Shown: in pieces, positions 16,514 to 26,411 of the stretch
Layout of the letters: each line of letters begins with the position of its first letter
How positions within the stretch are numbered: the stretch's first letter is position 1
Assembly (NCBI RefSeq): GCF_000209165.1
Contig: NC_009046.1
Coordinates: 558,001-622,000, forward strand
Direction of reading: 5' to 3'
DNA: 64,000 nt
From: Scheffersomyces stipitis CBS 6054
Lineage: Eukaryota > Ascomycota > Pichiomycetes > Serinales > Debaryomycetaceae
The notes under the pieces: generated by a model
Seen by the model: the letters and a program-made list of their open reading frames with translations, nothing else
Told to the model about the DNA's origin: nothing
Databases searched by the model: none
Made by a program: the position numbers and the translations under genes

Positions 16514-17323
16514 CTAGAATTTAGAACTTGGGTTGTTCAAGTGAGCACCACCGTCGATGGGCAACACAATACCGTTAATGTAGCCAGATTGCTTAGCACA
16601 CAAGAACAAGGTAGCGTTCTGGATATCTTCCTTGACACCCAATCTGCCTCTTGGGTTAGTATCGACCATAATTGAGCCTGCGGCCTCTAATAAGCCAGCA
16701 GACATCTTGGAAGGGAAGAAACCAGGAGCCAACGAGTTGACTGTGATGTTTTTTGGGCCCAATTGCACGGCCAAGTTCTTACCCAAGTGAGAAACACCAG
16801 CCTTAGATGCCAAATAGCCGTAAGTACCTACAGGGTCGTTGGCTGCTAAGGAAGCAACGGAAGACATGATAAGTATTCTCGATGGATCTTCGGCAGTACC
16901 AGACTTCTCCAACAATGGAGCAAACAACTGGATGGTATGGAAAACAGCCACAACATTCAAGTTCAACACCTTCTTGATGGCAGAAATAGGATGGGTATCC
17001 AATGGAGCTCCCCAGGAGGCTCCGGCGTTGGCAATGACAATGTCGACCCTGTCAACTTGAGAAGCTACGTCATCGAAAAACTTCTTGGCCTCAGCTTCTA
17101 CTGTGAGATCAGCTGGAATAGATATGATCTTGACCTTCTTGCCATTCTTAGCAGCAACATCTTCCAAGTATTTTTTGGATTGGGCACAGGCATCAGCTTT
17201 TCTTGAAGTGATTGCAACCACAGAGGCTCCGTTCAAGACGAAGGCTTCTGCACAGTACAATCCCAAACCACGGGTACCACCGGTGACAACAGCCACCTTT
17301 CCGTTTACGTTGTAGTCAACCAT
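16514..17323 (-). CDS. Short-chain dehydrogenase/reductase
   Basis: 269 residues from the ATG at 17321-17323; an upstream extension in frame has no ATG. Classical SDR: TGGTRGLG at 14-21, IANAG, a catalytic Ser in the SSVAS block, Y-L-A-S-K with the catalytic Tyr and Lys, and the 'APGFFPSKM' turn. The C-terminal IDGGAHLNN is typical of 3-oxoacyl-ACP-reductase/RhlG-like SDRs. It probably uses NADP(H), because an Arg follows the second glycine of the motif. The substrate cannot be told. It lies head-to-tail with the IRC24-like gene but the two are not close paralogues. Confidence 0.88.
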   Translation of the reverse strand: MVDYNVNGKVAVVTGGTRGLGLYCAEAFVLNGASVVAITSRKADACAQSKKYLEDVAAKNGKKVKIISIPADLTVEAEAKKFFDDVASQVDRVDIVIANAGASWGAPLDTHPISAIKKVLNLNVVAVFHTIQLFAPLLEKSGTAEDPSRILIMSSVASLAANDPVGTYGYLASKAGVSHLGKNLAVQLGPKNITVNSLAPGFFPSKMSAGLLEAAGSIMVDTNPRGRLGVKEDIQNATLFLCAKQSGYINGIVLPIDGGAHLNNPSSKF

Positions 17324-18057
17324 CTTGATAATGTTCAAATAAATAGAAGTTCAAATAAATATATAGAAATATCTAAAGAAAATGAAAAAGTTAACTAAAT
17401 TCGAAAACTATCTGAAATATTCGTCTTTATATTCTCTCCGCAAAATTAAATCTCCACGAAAAGTCGGAAGTCCCCGCAACTCTTCCTCGGCAAGAGAAAA
17501 GCTTAAGTACAATTCCGATAGCGAAATTGGCTGCGACAAAAAGATTATAAGCGACTCAATCCTTTTGCGCTTCTTCTCGGCTATACTTTATGTTTATTCA
17601 CACATTAATCGTTCAGAGACCAGGGTCAAATAATTGCTAATTCCGCAAGTTCGGTTCGGACTTTTGTATGATTTTGTAAATTTGAGGTCCTCAAATCCTT
17701 ACCAGAAAATGTAAGGACTTGAACAAATGTTCCGGACACTTATTCTGACTTCTTCTGGAAATCCGATACGCTGATATCTACGGGATCAATACTGTAGAAT
17801 TGTACTTTTGCAACACTCTTATATCTCATATCAATGCTATTATTTTTCGAAAAATTAATTGAAATTTGAAAAGTGTATGTTATAGTTTTGTTATATAGAT
17901 TCGGAATACTGTCATGAAACAGCTACCTCTAAACCTACTCTTCATCATAACACCACATACCATCATTTCTATATTATTGAAATTCGTACATTCATACCGT
18001 TATCCGGTAGCAAAACTCTATACGTATACACCTGCAATTTGCACCCAATATTATAAT
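17324..18057. other. Promoter of the SDR gene and 3' flank of the Rho GEF
   Basis: 734 bp, AT-rich. A plus-strand frame at 17382-17633 is Ser/Lys-rich without homology and is not called. No RNA gene is seen. Confidence 0.45.
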
Positions 18058-21000
18058 TTACATTGATGATTTCTTGCGCAACTCAAACACCAACTGCATT
18101 CCCGGGACCATGGGGTTGGCCATAGAAAACGCCAACTTATCGCTGTTGATCATCTGGATACCCTTACCTGTGATTACCTGGATAAGACCATTGGAGCCAT
18201 TGGAGAACTCGCTGATTCTCCAAATTTCTATGACTTCATCGCACACTAAGAACAAACTATTCTTGACAAAAGCAATCGATTTTGCTTGGAATTCAAATCT
18301 TAAAATCGAACTCCGCGAAAGCTTTCCCAGAGGGTCAATAAAAATGGCAAAGTTACTATATACCAACAAGAATTCATGAAGATCACTTTCTTGGCCTCTG
18401 CTGATCTTGAACATCCCCATAGGCTTAATCCCCGTGGCTACTACTGCCAGCCTGATAGCTTCAATATTGTTGCTATTGGAGTTGGCACTAGTAGTGGAAG
18501 ATCTTCTGCTTAGACTCTCGGTGTTGGAAAATTCAGGTACTGATCTAGGCAAAAGTGTAGATAGATTCAAAATCTCAATACCTCTGTTAGTGTGGACAGC
18601 AAATGAAGAGTTAAACAACGATACTCCATAGCAGGCCGCAGCAACGTGGAACTTTTTATACTCCTTGAAAGTACTGAAAACTCCTCCATTATCAGTTTCA
18701 GGAATGAATACTGTGAAGTCGGTTCCTGACGAGTTTGCTTTGGCTACGAAAATCATAGTCATTGCCCTGTGTTTTCCAATCTCAAAGAATGATGCCTTGC
18801 TAGCAAGTTGGACACTGGTGAGATGTTTCCTTCTTTCATAATAAACATCTACAATCAGGTCCAACGCATAGTATAAAAGCCTATTTCCAGCCAATACCAA
18901 TAGAAGGGACATCGAAGTGTCAGTAGCTAAGCTGACGAAATTAGCTCCATTTGCTACCTTTCGCCATTTATTCTGGAGATCAGAGCAGTACAATCCAGAG
19001 GCTAGCCCAATAAGCACAAATTGAGATCCCATAAACTCGAATGAACACATACTGAGAACCTTGCTAAACACTACTGATCCAGCAAGACTGTAAATATCGC
19101 TTCCAGACAGAAAGTTCAATTTCTTCATGGTGTCTACTGACAAATCATACACGGGATCCTGCTCCGCGCATATAGGCAATTTCTCGATCTTGTCTATTTG
19201 CTCATAACCAAAACAAGTATTGGAAATGAGATTCAAAGAGTATGGTTCTGTTCTTCGCAATCTAGAACACAAGGCTGTTCTAGCATACTTAATGTCTCTG
19301 ATCCAGTCAGCCCTATCTTTCTCGGACTTGGTTATGAATGTGAATGCAAAACGCTTGCCACGTCCGGCGTATCTGACCTTGAACTGATAATTGGAAGGCT
19401 CCTCTTCTTGGTTTTGGGATGGACCACTTGTTACTGGCGAATGAGAAATGGTTTTGGAAGACGACTCTCTTTCCTCAACTAATAAAAGTTCAACTGGAAT
19501 TGGGTTCTTCTCGACAATATACTCATTGATAGCTCTATTTCTAGATCTTTCAGTGATAATAAAATAGTTATCCAACAAGATGACATGATTGTTGTAGGTG
19601 TTGATCTTCAATTCACCTCTTCTAACCAATGGTCCTCTCTTGATAAACCGCCTGTTGGTTGACTTCAAATTCACGCGTTCTTTATTAAAATTGCCCCATT
19701 TAATCTCTTGGAGCTTTCTTAATTCGTTCTTGTTCTCTACAGAAACTTTCATCTTCTGAATTTTCGAAGTCAAATTTTGAACATCTTCAACTGCCTTGGC
19801 AAGTGACTGTTTGTCTTCTTCACCAAGAAGATCCAGAATACCTCTCAATTCCAAAGGTAATTTAAAAGCCCGCGAAGAAAACGTACTCTGAAAAAGGATC
19901 AAACAATCTGCATTGAGCTTCAGCAATCGTTTATCGTGGACCTTGGCCACCCATTCCTTTAAAAATTCCACATTCAAAAGCTCGTATAGAAGTGGAACAG
20001 TTGACATATATCTCATAAAAGCCTGTTCTGCCTTTTTCGTCCACTTACTATATATTTTTGCGATAGCATCAAAGCTATGAACAAATTTACCATCTGACTT
20101 GTATATCTCTATGAGAGGATCAAGTACCATTGTCTTATGTATTTCCAACAATTCTGATCTTGAGTCAATCACTTCATTCTGATAATTAGATGGAATCTTT
20201 ATCTTGGGATCCGTTTTGGCTCTTGCAAAAAATTGGGGCCCAAAATCTTCCACAAATAATCTAGCTCTGGCTGAGAACCCCCATTCATTTCTTAAAAGAT
20301 CTAGTACATGCGATTGCAATGTTACAACTCTCTTGTCCAATGTCTTTACATCAGTTACCTTCCAATACGAAACCCAATCCTGTGCTAGGTATATTTCATT
20401 TTCATCGAGGTTTTTGAGTTGTTCTTCGTGTTCAATCACAGCATTCCAGTGACAAAAACGTGAATAACATTTCAATCTTAGATCTTGCGCTTTATCATGG
20501 CTTCCTGAATAGTAGCAGGTTGTTAAGGCCGGAAAGACCCCACTAACAGCTGCCATTTCGTCAATAGTAATACCGTTCTCTTCTTCTCTGCCAGATGCAT
20601 TATTTGGAGATATTACTACTCGATATGTTAAACTAATGGCATGGGAACGCAAGAGACTATCTACGATGGAATCAACAAGAGTACTCAACACAGTTGGCGG
20701 TATGTCTGGCTTGTGATAGGTCACGAGATCTGTCAAGGCTACTTTAAATTCAGCCAAAGATATGAACAGATCGTCAAGCCAGTCTTGTAGCTTGATAGAC
20801 CATTCAAAAATACTTTTCAACGACCACAATGGACCATTAAAAACAGAAAAGTGTTGGTTATTTAAGGATTTGGCCGAGAAAGGTAACGGTGGCAATTCAA
20901 ACGGCAATGCTGGCAAGTCTTCGTCTTTGCGTTGCTGGCTAACACTGTAAAGTGTAGAGTTTCTCGTGATGGAAGTCATCAGGTCTCTGTTTGGTGAATA

Positions 21001-22527
21001 GCTGAATGTATTGTTTCTCGTAGGCGAAGTTCCTGGAGACGGTAGCGTAGGTAAACGCCCAAAGAACGTAGATGGATGTATTATGGACTCATCATCAAAT
21101 AAGTCTACGTTATCTTCTTCTGGGTAGCAGGCCTGTCCACCCATCTCCTGATTTATAATGCTATATTCTGTGGCGCTTTGTCTGGTTGTATCATATGAAT
21201 AACCTTCGTCGTCGTCGCTATCTCCTTCTACGAATGTTCGCTGTGCAATGGGGAAGTCATATGACAAAGAAGGTGATGATCTGAACTTTGGCGATTTGGA
21301 ATTGTCACGGCTATCTCTATTTGGAGAATGTTTTCTAGACGAGAGAAATGTATCGTTTCTGGCTGGTGAAATAGATGAACGGCGTGGAGGACTCCCAGTC
21401 AACCCTGAATCATTTACTGAGTAGGAACCGTTGTAGGAGGGAGGAGTATCATAAATAGAATTTCGTAAAGGCGATATCTTTGTTGGTGTAATAATCGATT
21501 CGTTGATGATTTGTTGTGTCCTAGAAGCTTGTGGTGGAGTTTCCGAAGGAGGGGGGGTGGGTGAATCTATATGTAGCACTACTTCTGGACGGAGGAAATT
21601 GTATTCCTTGATAACATCAAAGTCTGGACTTACAGTATCTGGCAAATCTTCATAATCACCTTGCTCCAGTTCTTCACTCAGATCCACAGGGTATGGTACA
21701 TTAGGGTGACTGCTCCGGTGCAGTTTTCTATTGTGTATCGAAGGTCTAGGCTGGAACTCGCCGTTACTGTTCATATTCTTCTGGTATAATGAATATTCAT
21801 ATTGCTGTTGTTGCTGCTGTTGGAGAGGATCAGTGTCCAGCACAAAAGACTGGCTTTGTAGCTGTGGCTCGAGTTCTGTTGAACGTGATTCTGGTCTGGA
21901 AAGCTGCTGGAACGATCTCCGACGTAGTGCCTCACGGGACACGCTCAGCACAGAGTAATCTATTAACTCCTTTGGTCCCATAGGCTTGGGACTGTTCATA
22001 TAGAACTGTGACTCACCAGTCATAGGCCCGTTGGTCATGTCAAAGTCGCTGGTGTTAACTGAGGAAGTCGTCGACGCAGTCAGCTGAATGTCGGTATCGA
22101 TGTGTAACTTTCTTCTTACAAAACTTGAATGTCCAGCTCCTACAGTATCTGAAGGGGTAGGAGGAAAATTAACGGAATTGTATGTTGTGGCTGAGGATGG
22201 CCCACCATATCCAGAAGAAGATACATATTGACTGGAAGCTCCATATTGACTAGGAGATGATGATTGTGGAGAAGTATATTGAGGACTGGGAGTTGTGTAT
22301 TCAGGAGTTTCAGCTTTTGCAGCTTGGAAATTGCCATTGTGTGGAGTCAAGTTCACAATATTCAGAGTTGTAAGATTTGTATTCTGGATGACATTCTGAT
22401 TTACACTTGAATCCTGAACTAAATTGTCTTGGTAAATAGAGTTATGACTGAGACTGTGATTAACATAATCGTCTGGGTAGTCTAGCGGAGGAGGCGGTCT
22501 TCTTCCACGCCCTTTTGATTGCAGCAT
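18058..22527 (-). CDS. Rho1 guanine nucleotide exchange factor (TUS1/ROM2 type)
   Basis: 1489 residues from the ATG at 22525-22527 (MLQSKGRGRRPPPP). Roughly the first 560 residues are low-complexity, with Pro-, Ser- and Gln-rich runs and many SP/TP sites. A RhoGEF (DH) domain follows (about 690-900), then a PH domain (about 950-1080, GPLVRRGELKIN) and a C-terminal citron-homology (CNH) domain (about 1120-1470). This architecture is that of the Rho1 GEFs of the cell-wall-integrity pathway. I see no DEP domain, which favours TUS1 over ROM2. The many SP/TP motifs suggest control by cyclin-dependent kinases (inference). No catalytic truncation is seen. Confidence 0.88.
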   Translation of the reverse strand: MLQSKGRGRRPPPPLDYPDDYVNHSLSHNSIYQDNLVQDSSVNQNVIQNTNLTTLNIVNLTPHNGNFQAAKAETPEYTTPSPQYTSPQSSSPSQYGASSQYVSSSGYGGPSSATTYNSVNFPPTPSDTVGAGHSSFVRRKLHIDTDIQLTASTTSSVNTSDFDMTNGPMTGESQFYMNSPKPMGPKELIDYSVLSVSREALRRRSFQQLSRPESRSTELEPQLQSQSFVLDTDPLQQQQQQQYEYSLYQKNMNSNGEFQPRPSIHNRKLHRSSHPNVPYPVDLSEELEQGDYEDLPDTVSPDFDVIKEYNFLRPEVVLHIDSPTPPPSETPPQASRTQQIINESIITPTKISPLRNSIYDTPPSYNGSYSVNDSGLTGSPPRRSSISPARNDTFLSSRKHSPNRDSRDNSKSPKFRSSPSLSYDFPIAQRTFVEGDSDDDEGYSYDTTRQSATEYSIINQEMGGQACYPEEDNVDLFDDESIIHPSTFFGRLPTLPSPGTSPTRNNTFSYSPNRDLMTSITRNSTLYSVSQQRKDEDLPALPFELPPLPFSAKSLNNQHFSVFNGPLWSLKSIFEWSIKLQDWLDDLFISLAEFKVALTDLVTYHKPDIPPTVLSTLVDSIVDSLLRSHAISLTYRVVISPNNASGREEENGITIDEMAAVSGVFPALTTCYYSGSHDKAQDLRLKCYSRFCHWNAVIEHEEQLKNLDENEIYLAQDWVSYWKVTDVKTLDKRVVTLQSHVLDLLRNEWGFSARARLFVEDFGPQFFARAKTDPKIKIPSNYQNEVIDSRSELLEIHKTMVLDPLIEIYKSDGKFVHSFDAIAKIYSKWTKKAEQAFMRYMSTVPLLYELLNVEFLKEWVAKVHDKRLLKLNADCLILFQSTFSSRAFKLPLELRGILDLLGEEDKQSLAKAVEDVQNLTSKIQKMKVSVENKNELRKLQEIKWGNFNKERVNLKSTNRRFIKRGPLVRRGELKINTYNNHVILLDNYFIITERSRNRAINEYIVEKNPIPVELLLVEERESSSKTISHSPVTSGPSQNQEEEPSNYQFKVRYAGRGKRFAFTFITKSEKDRADWIRDIKYARTALCSRLRRTEPYSLNLISNTCFGYEQIDKIEKLPICAEQDPVYDLSVDTMKKLNFLSGSDIYSLAGSVVFSKVLSMCSFEFMGSQFVLIGLASGLYCSDLQNKWRKVANGANFVSLATDTSMSLLLVLAGNRLLYYALDLIVDVYYERRKHLTSVQLASKASFFEIGKHRAMTMIFVAKANSSGTDFTVFIPETDNGGVFSTFKEYKKFHVAAACYGVSLFNSSFAVHTNRGIEILNLSTLLPRSVPEFSNTESLSRRSSTTSANSNSNNIEAIRLAVVATGIKPMGMFKISRGQESDLHEFLLVYSNFAIFIDPLGKLSRSSILRFEFQAKSIAFVKNSLFLVCDEVIEIWRISEFSNGSNGLIQVITGKGIQMINSDKLAFSMANPMVPGMQLVFELRKKSSM

Positions 22528-23278
22528 TGTGAATTCGCTCAACTTAAACTAGAGAGATCTCACTATGATAGCACTGTACGAGAAGGAAGGGCCGACAAAT
22601 GGATAGAAGGAACAGCAGTGCTCTTTTATAAACAGACGGTGAAGCTGACGAAGCGAAAGGTGCCAATTATTGGAAATGACCTTGCAGTTGCAATTCAGAA
22701 CGGAAAAAAAGATACGCCAAATCTTTCAACTCCGCTAAATAAATATTATTAGTGTTTATAGCTTAATCAAAAATGTAGACAATGGTTGAGGTCACGTGCC
22801 AACTTATCTTGCGAGCACAATTGTACTGCTGTGGGAGTCACTTGATTCTAGGAGAAGGCTGAAAAGACCTGTCGCCTGCCTATACACCTTAATAAGTCTG
22901 TTATCTACTTCATCTATTGAAAGAAACTGCGGCGGAAAAAGTGGTTCAGTTCTCAGCCATCTTTATCTGGAACAAGTTGCAACTTTAGCCTAAACGGTCC
23001 AACCATGCCGAACGGGTTATATGAAGGATGAAGGAAAAGACTTAGCATACGACGATAAGACGTCAGGATTTGGCTGAAAGGTTCTTAATTTCAGCCTTCA
23101 TACCTTGGAATTCGTGATTTAGTCTTTTGCTGTATACAAAAGCAGGTCCAGCTTCTGCAAGCAAATTTCTTAGCCTCGTATGGCTATTTCTTAGGATTAT
23201 TCACAACTTCGGAGATTTTCACCATGTTGAAGAAGAGTCTGCTAGTCTACCTGATCACCAAAAAATGTAAAAAATCAA
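22528..23278. other. Rho GEF promoter and tRNA 3' flank
   Basis: 751 bp. A GTCACGTGCC E-box lies at 22791-22800, and T-runs that would terminate the tRNA transcript on the minus strand lie at about 23260-23275. No other gene is seen. Confidence 0.45.
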
Positions 23279-23352
23279 TGATTCTGCCCAGGATCGAACT
23301 GGGGACATTCTGCGTGTAAAGCAGACGCCATAACCAACTAGACCACAGAACC
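23279..23352 (-). tRNA. tRNA-Val (anticodon UAC)
   Basis: 74 bases with no intron. The acceptor arm (GGTTCTG with CAGAATC) pairs with one G-U. The A box (TGGTCTAGTTGG), B box (GTTCGATCC) and anticodon loop TTTACAC give anticodon UAC, reading GUA. It closely resembles the yeast tRNA-Val gene family. T-rich runs follow the 3' end on the minus strand as a Pol III terminator. CCA is not encoded. Confidence 0.96.
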
Positions 23353-23700
23353 AAGGACGAGTTTCATTTTTGCCTCTGTTGCTATGGCTGCAACCTAAGT
23401 CACGTGGATAACACTGAAAATTTTAAATGGGTGTATCAGTCGAAATAGTTTACAGAATTATACAAACTCTGATAGCTCTATTAGCCAGTGTTTGTATGTT
23501 GCAATTGTTATCTTTTCTAGGTGTTTGTCTCTCTTTTAGACCCCTATTAAGATAAGCAAACTTCTTATAGTGAAGGAAATCAAGACAGCACACGGCGCTG
23601 CCATGCGTTGTCTGCAGAACCTCAGAACGCGTCAGAATAATATTGGTGAAATATTCAATAACCAAGACTACTTCATTCTTTCACATATTGCCAATTGAAG
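23353..23700. other. HIF1 promoter / tRNA upstream flank
   Basis: 348 bp between the tRNA and HIF1. GTCACGTGG at 23399-23407 is the only motif noted. Confidence 0.45.
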
Positions 23701-24876
23701 ATGTCGTACTCTTCTGAAGTGAACAAACTTCTTGCAGACGGCTCGCGGGCGTACTCGAGCAAGAACTACGAGCTTGCCTCCGAGAAATACGGAGAAGCAT
23801 GTGAGAAGTACAGTGACGAAAAAGGAGACGAAGATGCTGATTTGCTTTTCTTATACGGCAAGTCATTGTTCCAGAATGCTGTTCTGAAGTCAGAAGTTTT
23901 TGGAGGACAACCAGGCGACGATGAACAGGAGGAAGACGATAAAGAGGAAGAGAATGAGGAGAACAAAGAAGATGGCGATAAGTTCCAGTTCTTTGATGTG
24001 GCCCCAGTAGCTGAAGAAGAAGGAGAAGATGGAGCACCACAAGATGAAGAAGAGGAAGCAGATGAAGAAAATGCAGGGGAGGTGGATCAAGAAGAACAGG
24101 AAGAAAGTAATGGTAAGGAAAAGCACGATAAAGAAAATGAGGAAGAGCAGAGTGATTTTGAACTTGCATGGGAAATGTTTGACATCACCAGAAACCTCCT
24201 TGAGGCGAAATTACAAGATATTGAAGAACAAGGCAAAGATTTGACAGTTCCATATCTCAAGACAGATGACGAAGAAACAGATAATCAGTATATTATCTTG
24301 ACGAAGAAATTATCTGAAACATATGACTTGCTAGGAGAAGTATCTTTGGAGTCAGAGAACTTCCCTCAATCTGCACAGGATTTAAAGAGCAGTTTGCAAC
24401 TTCGTCTTAAGCTCTACAACCCAGAGACATCGGCTCTAATTTCCGAGTCACACTACAAATTATCGCTTGCTCTTGAGTTTTGTGTCGAAGACCCAACTCT
24501 GCGTCAAAGTGCCGTTGAGCATATGAAGTTGGCTATTGACTCTGTTAAGAAGAGAAACGAATCCGAAACAGATGCCCTGAAAAAGAAAGAAAACGAAGAG
24601 TTGATCCAGGACTTGGATGCAAGATACCAGGAGTTGAAGAGAGACCCTACAGAAGAGCTCAAGAGCGAACAGTTGGATATCATCAAGGGTATCTTGGGTG
24701 AGCCTACTGCTGACGGCGCAGGCTCCAGTGGATCTGCTGCTGCGTTAGTCAACGATCTAAGTGGCATCGTCAAGAAAAAGAAGGTAGCCCAGGTCAATGA
24801 CTTGAGTGCTGTGGTTAAGAAGCGAAAAGCTCCAGGAAAGATCTCCGGGTCCGAAAAGAAGCCCCGTGCAAAGTAG
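23701..24876 (+). CDS. HIF1: Histone H3-H4 chaperone HIF1 (NASP family)
   Basis: 391 residues from the ATG at 23701. The N-terminal TPR-like helix pair (LLADGSRAYSSKNYELASEKYGEAC) is interrupted by a long acidic stretch (about residues 75-155), followed by more TPR helices (DLLGEVSLESENF; ALISESHYKLSLALEF). It ends in a coiled region and a basic tail with a KKKK/KKRK nuclear signal. An acid-interrupted TPR (SHNi-TPR) is the hallmark of NASP/Hif1/Sim3 proteins, which carry H3-H4 and work with the Hat1-Hat2 acetyltransferase in the nucleus. Length agrees with S. cerevisiae Hif1 (385). Confidence 0.88.
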   Translation: MSYSSEVNKLLADGSRAYSSKNYELASEKYGEACEKYSDEKGDEDADLLFLYGKSLFQNAVLKSEVFGGQPGDDEQEEDDKEEENEENKEDGDKFQFFDVAPVAEEEGEDGAPQDEEEEADEENAGEVDQEEQEESNGKEKHDKENEEEQSDFELAWEMFDITRNLLEAKLQDIEEQGKDLTVPYLKTDDEETDNQYIILTKKLSETYDLLGEVSLESENFPQSAQDLKSSLQLRLKLYNPETSALISESHYKLSLALEFCVEDPTLRQSAVEHMKLAIDSVKKRNESETDALKKKENEELIQDLDARYQELKRDPTEELKSEQLDIIKGILGEPTADGAGSSGSAAALVNDLSGIVKKKKVAQVNDLSAVVKKRKAPGKISGSEKKPRAK

Positions 24877-25191
24877 GAAGTAGTAAAAGTAATAGTGTAC
24901 AATACAGACTAATTGAGAAAGACTAATAAGAATAGACTAATTAAGTGAACGTAGATACAAGAATCAGACAGAAAATATTAGACGCAAAGGAATCAACCAG
25001 CCATAAGTGTGCGAAGGACTGAACCGTACATCCTAGCCTCTGGCCACGAGTCATGTCAAGTTTCTGTTTCTATTACGACAGCTTGGAGAAAATACTGGGG
25101 CTTCGGAGTCGGACTTTGCCAGAATACACTGCTAATGATATTTTCACAGCCTGCACACTGCGTAATACGTAATGCCACTTGCAAACTGATC

Positions 25192-25205
25192 TCCGGCAAA
25201 TCGGA
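25192..25205. promoter_or_regulatory. Candidate zinc-cluster factor site (TCCG-N6-CGGA)
   Basis: Perfect inverted arms TCCG/CGGA spaced by six bases, about 1.2 kb before the isocitrate lyase start. Cat8/Sip4-type and other binuclear zinc factors bind CCG/CGG pairs. The assignment to a factor is inference. Confidence 0.35.
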
Positions 25206-26315
25206 GCAAGACGATTAGCCTCGGAGTGACTCATTCGAGTATGGAGTTGGAAATACACTTCTGCTGGTCAGGTTGTAGCGACTTGGTTGACTGGGATGTC
25301 ACCACGCAATTTGTGTCCCATTTCGTTTGCCAGTATTGTGCCAAAGTGCCAAAGAGACTTTTCAAAGCTTCCGAGTATCCGCAACCAACCCGCGCTACCA
25401 AGTACCGTACTTGAAAGAGACCAAGATCCCGAGACAAAGGACTATTTGATTTGACATTGATGTGCAACGCAAATCTGACTAGACGACGGAGTGACGGCAC
25501 CTCATGCCAATGGCTTCTTCTGGGGCTAACTCCTCGAACGATATGGCATGAGATTACCACTATAGCCTGTACACCTGCACACACTGAATTTTTCATATGG
25601 ACTCACAAATGGCTTCACTATAGCCTCGGAGTTCTGCCCATAGTTAAGGGTGCCTCGGCATTAGGTACTGGCTGCGGTCCCGACTCGGCGCCGGTCGTAC
25701 AATGCCCTCCCTGCATGGCCAGCATATGAAACGTACGTTTCTCGCCCATTCCGCTGTGATTTGATGATTCATGAATCATTACGAACGACATGGCACCTGA
25801 ACTCCGAATCCCAGCCGGAGCACTTACGTGTGATATTTTCTATTGCGCAATAGGTGTAATTATTATTACCTCACTACCCCTACCGTTGGTAAATTGTAGA
25901 ATTCGATTTGGTTAGGCTGACGAAGCTCGGTGGCCTACGGAAGTATTACCCCAGAAAACATATGATCTTCGCCAAATTACACAGTAACGAGCATTCAGAT
26001 CTCGTTGTACACGACAAAAAGAATTTTCTCGCAGACGAGAGTTTGTCCATACCGCCCTCTCTTGTTAGTCGATATTTGTCATCTCTCTCTCTGGCAGTAG
26101 CCATCTCTGTGGATACTTTGGCTGTACTAAGTGTCCGTAGGTCCACAAGCTAATACTATTCCCTTCTATCCGAGGCTGAACTTGTCGTGCGCCTGCATCC
26201 GGGGTGCGTCGACCTGGATTAACGGAACAGCTGAAAAATCTGGGGTAGCTAAGATAGGTATTTTCCAGGTGACAATCATATTTGTGTCGAGGTTTCTTTT
26301 TTTGCACCTCTCCAT

Positions 26316-26323
26316 TATAAATA
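26316..26323 (+). promoter_or_regulatory. TATA box of ICL1
   Basis: TATAAATA about 90 bp upstream of the ATG, the expected range for a strongly regulated yeast gene. Confidence 0.6.
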
Positions 26324-26411
26324 TCAGCCAATTTCTCCACCATTGACTATGAAATTTTTCACTTTCGTTCCTTTAACTCAGTAAGCTAATCTTGTTTAGT
26401 ATCCTACAACA

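Larger units (their letters stand above)
24877..26411. other. Long ICL1 promoter region
   Basis: 1.5 kb with no convincing gene; frames of 60-120 codons on both strands lack ATG starts or homology. It is relatively GC-rich, with repeated CTCGGAG/CCTCGG words and several CCG/CGG pairs suited to zinc-cluster regulators. A TCCG-N6-CGGA palindrome is at 25192-25205 and TATAAATA at 26316-26323. Such long upstream regions are usual for glucose-repressed genes. I found no exact match to the S. cerevisiae CSRE consensus. Confidence 0.55.

Noticed and set aside
24504..24902. 132-codon minus ORF opposite HIF1
   Set aside because: Antisense shadow of the Lys/Glu-rich coding strand.
25231..25596. 121-codon minus-strand ORF in the ICL1 promoter
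   Set aside because: No recognisable family and overlaps plus-strand ORFs of similar size; GC-rich DNA gives such frames by chance.
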